Assembly: GCA_036390755.1 (NCBI GenBank)
Contig: DASWBH010000031.1
Coordinates: 1-28,898, forward strand
DNA length: 28,898 nucleotides
Direction of reading: 5' to 3'
Source: DASVHS01 sp036390755
GTDB taxonomy: Bacteria > Acidobacteriota > Thermoanaerobaculia > Gp7-AA8
Made by a program: the position numbers and the translations under genes. Positions 1 to 6,746 of this stretch are shown piece by piece; position 1 is the stretch's first letter, and every line of letters starts with the position of its first letter. A model generated the notes under the pieces. That model saw only the letters and a list, made by a program, of their open reading frames with translations. It searched no databases and was not told the origin of the DNA.

Positions 1-244
1 GGTTCCAGAACACGACTTCAGTCGGCTCGTCTTGATTGACCGCGATCGCCGCCGGGTTGAACGCGTACGACTCGCCGAACGCAGCCAGCGATTCTTTCGG
101 GCCGCTCTCCTTCGTGACGAGCGCCTCCGTCATGATGACCACTCTTGCGCGCGGTTTGCCGCCGAGCGTCACGTCGGGACCGTTGTACGGGGCGGGTTTC
201 GAACAGGCGACCAGGAGCGCGACGAGAACGAGCCGCATTCGCAT
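1..244 (-). CDS. Cupredoxin-like lipoprotein, 3' part outside the window
   Basis: Only the N-terminal 81 residues are inside the window; the frame is open to base 1. The protein begins MRMRLVLVALLVACS, a short signal peptide ending in a good lipobox (LVAC, Cys14), so it is probably lipid-anchored and exported. Near the visible end, the stretch FNPAAIAVNQDEPTEVVFWN has the pattern of a cupredoxin (blue-copper-fold) strand pair, F-x-P-x2-I-x-V followed by V-x-F-x-N. The copper ligands would lie beyond the edge, so copper binding cannot be tested here. The start is the first ATG, 22 bases from the divergent methyltransferase ATG; a second ATG at 238 is possible. The lipoprotein call is firm and the cupredoxin call is inferred from one short motif. 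Confidence 0.72.
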   Translation of the reverse strand, partial: MRMRLVLVALLVACSKPAPYNGPDVTLGGKPRARVVIMTEALVTKESGPKESLAAFGESYAFNPAAIAVNQDEPTEVVFWN

Positions 245-250
245 CGCGTG

Positions 251-260
251 ATCCTACAAT
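251..260. promoter_or_regulatory. Overlapping divergent -10 boxes (putative)
   Basis: On the plus strand TACAAT (255-260) ends six bases before the ATG at 267. On the minus strand TAGGAT (256 to 251) ends six bases before the ATG at 244. Neither gene has a Shine-Dalgarno sequence in the 22-base gap, and no convincing -35 hexamer is seen. If both boxes work, both transcripts would be leaderless. Confidence 0.4.
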
Positions 261-266
261 CGCGCG

Positions 267-1361
267 ATGCAGCCGGGCGACGAAGTGACGATTCGCGCTA
301 CAGAGCTCGTCGCCGGCGGCGATGCGCTCGCGCGCGTCGACGGCTTCCCGATCTTCGCGTCGAACGTCTTCCCCGGAGACCTCGCCCTGGTGCGTCTGTA
401 CGAGGTGAAGAAAGGATTCGCGAAGGCAGATCTCGTGAACATCGTCGAGCCGTCGCCATGGCGCCGCGCCGCGCCGTGTCCCGTTGCCGGGGAGTGCGGC
501 GGCTGCGACTGGACGGCGCTGCGGCTCGACAGGCAGCTCGAAGCGAAGCAGCGGATTCTCACGGAGTCGCTGCGGCGCATCGGCAAGTTCGACGTGGCCG
601 CGCTGCCAAAAATTGCGATTCATCCTTCGCCGCTCAACTACCGGCTCCGCTCGCGGCTCCATCGAGACGGGGACGCGGTGGGCTTCTACGCGATGCGCAG
701 CAACAAGGTCGTTCCGTTGCCTCGCGAGTGCGAAGTCGTGGGAGTCGAGACTGCGCGCCGGCCATCTGAAGGTGAGCAGTGGGAGATCGGCGGCCGCGTC
801 CTTCAAAGCGCCGAGTTCACGCTCCGCGTCGACGGCTACTCGTATCAGCTCTCCACCGACGCGTTCTTCCAGGTCAATCGTCACCTCCTCGGCACGCTGC
901 TCCGGCTCGTGAGCGCACATGCCGATCGGGTCGAGCGGCACGATCGCGCGATCGATCTCTATGCCGGCGTCGGATTCTTCACGTTGCCGCTCGCCGATCG
1001 GTTCGATCGCGTCATCGCGGTCGAAGGCGCGCCGCTGTCAACGAGGTACGCGCGACGAAACGCGCCGAAGAATGTCGAGATCATCAAAGCGCCCGTCGAG
1101 CAGGCCGCAGCGCGCCTTCCGCGCGCCGACTTCGTCTTTCTCGACCCGCCGCGCGCCGGTGCGCGCGAAGAAGTGGTACGCGCCGCAGGTCAGAAAGCGT
1201 CGGAGATCGTTTGTTATCTCTCCTGCGATCCGGTAACCTTTTCACGCGACGCACAACGGCTGACCGCGTCCGGCTGGCGCATCGCCACGCTCGACCTCCT
1301 CGACCTCTTCCCCAACACGCATCACGTGGAGACTCTCGCTTCCTTCGAGCGTGCGGGATGA
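267..1361 (+). CDS. RNA uracil-C5 methyltransferase, TrmA/RlmD (RumA) family
   Basis: This SAM-dependent enzyme should methylate C5 of a uridine in 23S rRNA or tRNA. An N-terminal TRAM-like segment (about 1-60) is followed by cysteines C71, C77, C80 and C155, spaced like the four [4Fe-4S] ligands of RumA. The Rossmann methyltransferase domain shows the SAM loop DLYAGVGFF (230-238), DPPRAG (293-298), the nucleophilic cysteine in SCDPVTFSRD (C320) and the C-terminal HHVET, whose Glu355 matches the family's general base. FFQVN near 200 is also typical. At 364 residues it is shorter than E. coli RumA (about 430). The exact substrate (U747, U1939 or tRNA U54) cannot be told from sequence alone. 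The ATG follows a TACAAT box by six bases with no SD, and the 3' end overlaps comEC by 11 bases. Confidence 0.9.
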   Translation: MQPGDEVTIRATELVAGGDALARVDGFPIFASNVFPGDLALVRLYEVKKGFAKADLVNIVEPSPWRRAAPCPVAGECGGCDWTALRLDRQLEAKQRILTESLRRIGKFDVAALPKIAIHPSPLNYRLRSRLHRDGDAVGFYAMRSNKVVPLPRECEVVGVETARRPSEGEQWEIGGRVLQSAEFTLRVDGYSYQLSTDAFFQVNRHLLGTLLRLVSAHADRVERHDRAIDLYAGVGFFTLPLADRFDRVIAVEGAPLSTRYARRNAPKNVEIIKAPVEQAAARLPRADFVFLDPPRAGAREEVVRAAGQKASEIVCYLSCDPVTFSRDAQRLTASGWRIATLDLLDLFPNTHHVETLASFERAG

Positions 1362-3525
1362 CGCGCCTGCAGCACTTCCACTGATCGGATTCGTCGCCGG
1401 ACTGCTCGCTGGCACGTGCGTCGTGAACGCGTCTGCATGCGTCATTGCAGCTGCGTCGATCGCGTGTCTCTGCTGGCAGCTGAGCCGTCGCCACGCTGTC
1501 GCGATCGCGTTCGTTGCACTCGGGCTGATCCTCGGCCGCAGCGCCGGCGCGCAACGGCCGCCGATGATCGACCGCTTCGTGACGATCGATGCGCCGATCG
1601 AGGCCGATTGGAGCACTGGCGAGAACGCTCACGTCCTTCGCTGCTCGCGGTTCGCGGCGAACGGCGTTTCCGTCGCTGCGCCGATCTCGCTGTACGCGCG
1701 GTTCGAGCCGCCGCAGATCGGCCGCGAAGCGTCGGTCCGCGCCGAAGGTCTGCTGCGCATCGGCGAAGGCGGCCGCTACGTCATGACCGTGAAGTCGCCG
1801 CGGCTGATGACGTACACCGGGGCGATCTCGATGTGGTCTCCCTCGACGTGGAACCGCCTTGCGGACCAGCGCCTCCGCCGGTACGCAGCGGCCTACCCGG
1901 ACGAGGTCGCGATGATCGACGCGCTCGTCCTCGGCCGGGGAGAGCGGCTGTCGAATGACGCGAAGCAGAATTTCCGGCGCGGCGGCACGTATCACCTGCT
2001 CGTCTTTTCCGGACTGCAGATCGCGCTCGCTGCGGGCGTGATCGCCTTCGCGCTGCGGTGGGCCGGCGCGACCCGCGCGTCGGACTGGTCGCTGATCGCG
2101 TTCGCCGCGCTCGCGCCGGCATTCATCGGCCCTACCGCCTCGGTATCGCGTTCGAGCGTCGGGATCGCGCTCTACGCGATTTCGCGCCTCCTGAAGCGGC
2201 CGACGTCGTTCGAGAACCTCTGGTGCATCGCGGCGATCGCGCGCCTGATTCTCGTCCCGGCCGATCTCGCCGATCCGGCATTTCACTTGACGTACGCCGG
2301 CGCCGGCGCGCTGATCTTCATCGGCAAACCGCTGTCGGAGCGTGCCCGGTGGATCGCGTACGCGTGCGCCGCGGAGGTCGTCATCACTCCGCTCACCCTC
2401 TTCCACTTCCACCAGTTCGCGCTCGGCGGATCGGTGATGACGATCGTGCTGACGCCGATCGTGTTCGTGATGCTGCTCGCCGGCGCGTTGTTCTGCGCGA
2501 CCGGGCTGACGCCGCTGCTGCACGTTGTCGGCGCGCTGAACACCGTCTGCATGTTTCTCAACGGCATCACCGCGCCGCTCTCGGGATTTTTCGCCGCGCC
2601 AATGACGGCCGCTCTCGGCGCGGGGCTCGTCGCCGCGCTCGTCGCGATCGCATTCGCGCGCGGCAAACGGCGAGCGCTTGCGATCGCGTTCGCACTGCTG
2701 ATTCCGACGAGCGCCGCGATCTCACGACATCTGCACGGGCGTCGGATCGATCACCCGCAGATCGTCTTTCTCGATGTGGGCCAGGGCGACGCGATCCTTC
2801 TCCGCTCCGGCACCACAAACGTGCTCGTCGATGGCGGCGGACGCAGCGGCGACGCGCGATTCGGCGAGACCGTGCTGCTGCCGTTGCTGGTCGATCGCGG
2901 AGTCCGTCGCGTCGATCTCGTGATCCTCAGCCATCCACATCCCGATCATTGCGGCGGACTGCCGGCAGTCATCGACCAGCTTCATGCGCGCGAAGTCTGG
3001 CTCAACCCGCGACGTCTTCGCGGCGAGTGCGCGTACGTGATGCTCGGCGCGATCGGCGAGTTCGAAACGCCGGTGCGGCTGATTCGCGCCGATGCCGCGG
3101 CGAGAGTCGGCGAGCTGCAGCTCCTGTCGTTTACCGCGCAGCGCGCCTTCCGCCACGCCGCCGAGAACAACAGCTCGGTCGTTACGCGCGTCACGGCGCG
3201 CGGCCGCGCGGTGCTGCTGACGGGCGACATCGAACTGGAGTCCGAGGACGAGCTCGCGCCGCGAATCCTGCCGGTCGACGTATTGAAAGTGCCGCACCAC
3301 GGCAGCCGGAGCTCCTCGACTCCGGCTCTCCTTTCGGCGGCCAGGCCGCGCGTCGCCGTCATTTCGTGTGGAGCAAACAACTGGTTCGGCCATCCGCACG
3401 CGTCTGTTCTGAAGTCATTGAAAGAGCGACACATCCGTGTCTGGCGGACTGATCGCTCCGGCACGGTCGAGGTCGATATCGACGGCGCGATTTTGTGCCG
3501 TCCGCAATTTGACACTCCCAGATAG
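1351..3525 (+). CDS. comEC: ComEC/Rec2 family DNA-uptake channel protein
   Basis: ComEC is the inner-membrane channel that brings single-stranded DNA into the cell during natural transformation. The 724-residue protein has the full family layout. Two N-terminal helices (about 10-62) precede an OB-like periplasmic region (about 75-165). A multi-helix Competence domain follows (about 185-455), containing GRGERLS and the HLLVFSGLQIAL signature. A C-terminal metallo-beta-lactamase domain (about 468-720) shows FLDVGQGD (473-480), the metal motif SHPHPDHCGG (527-536), LLTGDIE (622-628) and PHHGS (648-652). The histidines and aspartates expected of an active hydrolase-like domain are present. The chosen ATG overlaps the end of the methyltransferase gene, which implies co-transcription. 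No other competence genes (comEA, comF, pilus) are in the window. Confidence 0.92.
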   Translation: MRDDAPAALPLIGFVAGLLAGTCVVNASACVIAAASIACLCWQLSRRHAVAIAFVALGLILGRSAGAQRPPMIDRFVTIDAPIEADWSTGENAHVLRCSRFAANGVSVAAPISLYARFEPPQIGREASVRAEGLLRIGEGGRYVMTVKSPRLMTYTGAISMWSPSTWNRLADQRLRRYAAAYPDEVAMIDALVLGRGERLSNDAKQNFRRGGTYHLLVFSGLQIALAAGVIAFALRWAGATRASDWSLIAFAALAPAFIGPTASVSRSSVGIALYAISRLLKRPTSFENLWCIAAIARLILVPADLADPAFHLTYAGAGALIFIGKPLSERARWIAYACAAEVVITPLTLFHFHQFALGGSVMTIVLTPIVFVMLLAGALFCATGLTPLLHVVGALNTVCMFLNGITAPLSGFFAAPMTAALGAGLVAALVAIAFARGKRRALAIAFALLIPTSAAISRHLHGRRIDHPQIVFLDVGQGDAILLRSGTTNVLVDGGGRSGDARFGETVLLPLLVDRGVRRVDLVILSHPHPDHCGGLPAVIDQLHAREVWLNPRRLRGECAYVMLGAIGEFETPVRLIRADAAARVGELQLLSFTAQRAFRHAAENNSSVVTRVTARGRAVLLTGDIELESEDELAPRILPVDVLKVPHHGSRSSSTPALLSAARPRVAVISCGANNWFGHPHASVLKSLKERHIRVWRTDRSGTVEVDIDGAILCRPQFDTPR

Positions 3526-3537
3526 CCCGCTTACAGT
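3509..3537 (+). promoter_or_regulatory. Sigma70-type promoter at the 3' end of comEC
   Basis: A perfect -35 TTGACA (3509-3514) is followed, after exactly 17 bases, by TACAGT (3532-3537). Transcription would begin near 3544, about seven bases before the ATG at 3551. The -35 lies inside the final comEC codons. This is the best-matching housekeeping promoter I see in the window and would give the zinc-ribbon gene, miaA and the TPR lipoprotein their own transcript. Confidence 0.6.
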
Positions 3538-3550
3538 GACCGCAGCCTCC

Positions 3551-3880
3551 ATGTCGACCACCGTTCTTCGACTTGGTCTCTGGACTCTGGTCCTTTCGCT
3601 GACTCTGTACGTCATCGATTCGACCTTCGAGAACTCGAGACTTGCGGAGATGATCACGCTCGACCTCGTGCAGAACGTCTTCCTCGTCTCGATCGCCCTC
3701 GTCGCCGCCGGACTCGTCCTGCGAATCTTCGAGAAGCCCGCGAGCAAAGTCATTCGCGCGAAGAACCGCTGCAAGGTCTGCAACACGCCGATCGCGCCGG
3801 GCGCGATCTACTGCCGGCCGCATCTTCGCGGCGTGCTCGAGGCGGAGGACCGGCGGACGCACAACACGCGCACGCGGTGA
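3551..3880 (+). CDS. Small membrane protein with C-terminal zinc-ribbon-like motif
   Basis: I do not recognise this 109-residue protein as a named family. Two hydrophobic segments (about 5-24 and 40-60) indicate two membrane-spanning helices. After a basic linker, C74-x2-C77-x10-C88-x2-H91 looks like a small zinc-binding knuckle, followed by a charged, Arg-rich tail. The start at 3551 is preferred over a longer in-frame reading from 3437. The longer version would add a low-complexity basic N-terminus overlapping comEC, and a promoter lies just upstream of 3551. The stop overlaps the GTG of miaA by four bases, so the two are translationally coupled. Membrane location and metal binding are inferred; the function is unknown. 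Confidence 0.75.
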   Translation: MSTTVLRLGLWTLVLSLTLYVIDSTFENSRLAEMITLDLVQNVFLVSIALVAAGLVLRIFEKPASKVIRAKNRCKVCNTPIAPGAIYCRPHLRGVLEAEDRRTHNTRTR

Positions 3881-4788
3881 CTCCGGTTGTGATCGCCGGC
3901 CCGACCGGCAGCGGGAAGTCGGCGCTCGCGCTCCGGCTGGCGCTTGCCTGTGGCGGCGAAATCGTCAACTACGACTCGATGCAGATCTACCGCGGTTTCG
4001 ACATCGGAACCGCGAAGCCGTCGCGCGCGGATCGCAAGGCCGTGCCGCACCATCTGTTCGACATCATCGACGCAGATGAGGAGTTCAACGCCGCCGATTA
4101 CGCGCGGATCGCGCTGCCTGTCTGCGACGCGATCGACGGCCGCGGGCGTGTGCCGATCCTCGCCGGCGGGACGTTCTTCTATTTGCGCGCGTTGCTGTCC
4201 GGTCTGCCATCGATGCCCGGCCGGAACGAAAGCATTCGCGCGCGGATCCGTCGGATCGCCGCAGCGCCGAATGGTCCGATGCGTCTGCACCGATGGCTGT
4301 CGCGCGTCGACGCGGTGACGGCCGCGCGCATTCCGCCGCCGGACCGGCATCGTGTGGAGAGGGCGCTCGAAGTGTGGATCACGACAGGGCGGCCGATTTC
4401 GTCGTGGGACCCGCCCGGCGACGACGAGCTGCCGTCGCTCAAGATCGCGCTGCGGCTCGATCGCGCCACGCTCGTCGAATCTCTCGACGCGCGCGTCGAG
4501 GCGATGTACCGTACCGGCCTCGTTGAGGAGACCGCTGCGCTGCTGCGGCGATTTCCGAGGAGCGCGCGGCCGTTCGGGGCGATCGGGTATCGCGAAGCCG
4601 CGGCGGTCGTCGCGGGCGAGCTCGACGTCGCGTCCGCCATCGCGGAAACCAGGCGGCGCACGCGCGCGTATTCGAAACGGCAACTGACGTGGCTCCGAGC
4701 GGAGCGAAATGTGCACTGGCTCGACGCCAAGAATCGTGAAGAGACATTTGCGGCCGCACTGCGGCTGCTGACAGAGGTCAGAAGTTGA
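3877..4788 (+). CDS. miaA: tRNA dimethylallyltransferase MiaA
   Basis: MiaA transfers a dimethylallyl group to N6 of A37 in tRNAs that read codons starting with U, which stabilises codon pairing. The protein has 303 residues, normal for the family. It has a P-loop GPTGSGKS (8-15), DSMQIYRG (33-40) with the A37-recognising aspartate region, IGTAKP, GGTFFYLRAL (97-106), IGYRE (236-240) and the RTRAYSKRQLTWLR segment near the C-terminus. The start is GTG at 3877, overlapping the stop of the preceding membrane-protein gene (GTGA). The stop in turn overlaps the TTG start of the TPR lipoprotein gene. No hfq or mutL neighbour is present, although these often accompany miaA in proteobacteria. Confidence 0.95.
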   Translation: MTPVVIAGPTGSGKSALALRLALACGGEIVNYDSMQIYRGFDIGTAKPSRADRKAVPHHLFDIIDADEEFNAADYARIALPVCDAIDGRGRVPILAGGTFFYLRALLSGLPSMPGRNESIRARIRRIAAAPNGPMRLHRWLSRVDAVTAARIPPPDRHRVERALEVWITTGRPISSWDPPGDDELPSLKIALRLDRATLVESLDARVEAMYRTGLVEETAALLRRFPRSARPFGAIGYREAAAVVAGELDVASAIAETRRRTRAYSKRQLTWLRAERNVHWLDAKNREETFAAALRLLTEVRS

Positions 4789-6095
4789 ACAGACGCCTTC
4801 TTTCTGCGCTCGTCGCTGCGACGTTGCTGAGCACCGCGTGCGCCAATACGTCGACTCCGCCGCCCGTCGCCGCGCCGACGGGCGAGGATCGCTTTCTCAT
4901 CGATCCGCGGACCGGCTTCGCGCAGCCGCCCGCGCCCGGAGTCGAGCGCAAGTTCACCAACGCGTGGAACGCGTTCCTCGCCGGAGACAACGCGGAAGCG
5001 CACCGCCTCCTCGCCGACATCGAGACGCAGGATCCTGAATACCTGCCGGCGACCCTCGCCGACGCGGCGGTGCAGATCAGGGAGGGAAGTCTCGATGCGG
5101 CGCGCGCGACCGTGCAACACGTCGAAAAGAAAGCGCCGGACTACTCCGCCGCCCGCGTCTACGAGGCGGAGATTGCGATGGCGCAGCATCAGACGCGCGC
5201 CGCTTACGAGATCTACCACGCGCTCTCGCTGACTCCGAACCCGCCCTCGACCGTCGCCGAGCGTCTGGCGACGCTGCAGACGCGCGAGTTCGAAGAGCTC
5301 TTCACGTCGGCGCAGAGCGCGCCGGACGAAGAGGCCATCCGCCTGCTGCACGAAGCGCTGCTGATCAATCCCGGCTCGACGAGCGCGCGCGTTCTCCTCG
5401 CGCAGAAGCTGATCGCACGCCGTGAATTCACGGAGGCGCGGGCAGAGCTCGATCCGCTTGGGAATTCAGCCGATTTCGATCGGCCGGAAGTGCAGGAGGC
5501 CCTCGCGGAAGTCGAGGCCGGACAGGGTCAATTCCAGGAAGCGATCACCCGGTACGAGCGCCTCCAGCGCGGAAATCCGAACCCGCGTTACGCGCAGCGC
5601 CTCGAGCAGATCAAACAGCAGTGGAACGAGGCCAACATGCCGCCGGAGTACCAGCGCGCGGTGGAGAGTCCGGCCATCGATCGCGCGGATTTCGCCGTCC
5701 TCACCTACTGGAAACTCAACTCCGTCCGCTTCGCCCAGAACCTCGGAGCTCCGCCGATCGCGATCGACATCGAAGGCGTGCCGGGGCGTGAAGAGATCAT
5801 CCGGGCGATCGCGATCGGCTTGTACGACGTCGATCCGGTCACGCGGCGCGTGTCTCCGCTCCGGCCGGTCACGGCCGCGGCGTTGTCGCGCCTCGCTGCG
5901 CGACTGCTCACGATCCGTGGTGCGAGCTGCACGCGCGATGTGCCGTACGAACGCGATGAAGCGCTCCGCGCGGAGAAGGTCCTCGCGGCGTGCGGGATCA
6001 GCGATCCGTCAGCGAGCGTGCCGTCCGACGAGCCGGTGACCGGGCGGGCGGCGGCGGCGGTGCTGGACGCGGTGGACAAGGCCCTGGCGCATTAG
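4785..6095 (+). CDS. TPR-containing lipoprotein with SLH-like C-terminal region
   Basis: The 436-residue product starts with TTG, overlapping the miaA stop. It opens with a signal peptide ending LLSTAC (Cys19); the lipobox is slightly atypical, with Ser at -3. A Pro-rich spacer is followed by helical tetratricopeptide-like repeats from about 55 to 285, for example AWNAFLAGDNAEAHRLL and YEIYHALSL. Residues about 300-375 contain DIEGVPGREEIIRAI, GLYDVDP and SPLRPVTAAALSRLAARLL. This spacing resembles an S-layer homology (SLH) domain, which usually binds cell-wall polymers. A plausible role is an envelope-anchored scaffold, but no partner is evident. The lipoprotein and TPR calls are stronger than the SLH call. 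The gene ends immediately next to the convergent reverse gene. Confidence 0.78.
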   Translation: MNRRLLSALVAATLLSTACANTSTPPPVAAPTGEDRFLIDPRTGFAQPPAPGVERKFTNAWNAFLAGDNAEAHRLLADIETQDPEYLPATLADAAVQIREGSLDAARATVQHVEKKAPDYSAARVYEAEIAMAQHQTRAAYEIYHALSLTPNPPSTVAERLATLQTREFEELFTSAQSAPDEEAIRLLHEALLINPGSTSARVLLAQKLIARREFTEARAELDPLGNSADFDRPEVQEALAEVEAGQGQFQEAITRYERLQRGNPNPRYAQRLEQIKQQWNEANMPPEYQRAVESPAIDRADFAVLTYWKLNSVRFAQNLGAPPIAIDIEGVPGREEIIRAIAIGLYDVDPVTRRVSPLRPVTAAALSRLAARLLTIRGASCTRDVPYERDEALRAEKVLAACGISDPSASVPSDEPVTGRAAAAVLDAVDKALAH

Positions 6096-6701
6096 TCATC
6101 GGAACAGCGTCAACCGGGGCAGTCCGAACTTCTCGCGCAGTTTGCGGCGCAGGTTCGCTTCGTAGGTCCGCTGGCGCGTCTTGTCGTCGAGCGATGCGTC
6201 GGCGATGACGTCAGCAGAGGGCCGGTCGTCAGGCGTCATTTCCGCCAGCATGCGATCCATCAGCTCGCGCTCGATCTCGATCAACCGTTCCTCGATTCGG
6301 GGAACACTTTTCTCGGATACGAGCGACCGCACTTCCGCTGCAGTCGAAACCGCGCCTGATGACTCGAGATCCGCCGCGAGCGTGTCCAGCAGCTCGCCAA
6401 CGTTCTCCTCCGGTCCCGCTTCCCCGGTCCCGGCGTAGAGCGCCTGCCTGTCCTGCCACAATTCTTTGACAGCGTGCCGGCAGTAGGAGAGGCTCGAAAT
6501 GACCTTGCGCCGGCCGCTGCTCTCGTTTTTCTCGAACACGCTGTCGATCGCTTCGATGACCACCGGGAGCGGCACGCCCTCGTCGAACCACTTCTTCATC
6601 AGCGCCCAGTCTTTCGCCGAAAGGATGAACGGCGTTCCGCGGCGCGCGGCAAAATGCGACTCGATCTCGAGGAAGTAGTCGGTCGCCGGAGTGACCGTCA
6701 T
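6096..6701 (-). CDS. Conserved-looking hypothetical protein, function unknown
   Basis: I do not recognise this 201-residue protein. It is predicted to be soluble, with no signal peptide or membrane segment, and looks mostly helical and highly charged. The N-terminal 60 residues (for example FILSAKDWALMKKWFDEG and PLPVVIEAIDSVFEKN) look like a compact helical domain, possibly winged-helix-like. The C-terminal half has long charged helices, including RIEERLIEIERELMDRML, and a basic tail, EANLRRKLREKFGLPRL. Coding use matches its neighbours, and the frame is intact from an ATG at 6701. It lies back to back with the FHA-GAF-PP2C gene and ends with no gap against the TPR lipoprotein gene. A nucleic-acid or protein-interaction role is only a guess. 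Confidence 0.75.
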   Translation of the reverse strand: MTVTPATDYFLEIESHFAARRGTPFILSAKDWALMKKWFDEGVPLPVVIEAIDSVFEKNESSGRRKVISSLSYCRHAVKELWQDRQALYAGTGEAGPEENVGELLDTLAADLESSGAVSTAAEVRSLVSEKSVPRIEERLIEIERELMDRMLAEMTPDDRPSADVIADASLDDKTRQRTYEANLRRKLREKFGLPRLTLFR

Positions 6702-6723
6702 TTGGTAGCGAGTGTACTTCGGC

Positions 6724-6732
6724 TGCTAAAAT
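6724..6732 (+). promoter_or_regulatory. Extended -10 promoter element TGCTAAAAT
   Basis: TGC plus TAAAAT forms a classic TGn-extended -10. A weak -35-like TTGGTA lies at 6702-6707, with a long 19-base spacer. The expected start near 6739 would leave a leader of about eight bases before the ATG at 6747, with no SD. The identical 9-mer occurs on the minus strand at 16512-16504. Confidence 0.5.
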
Positions 6733-6746
6733 GCCCGGCATCTCCC

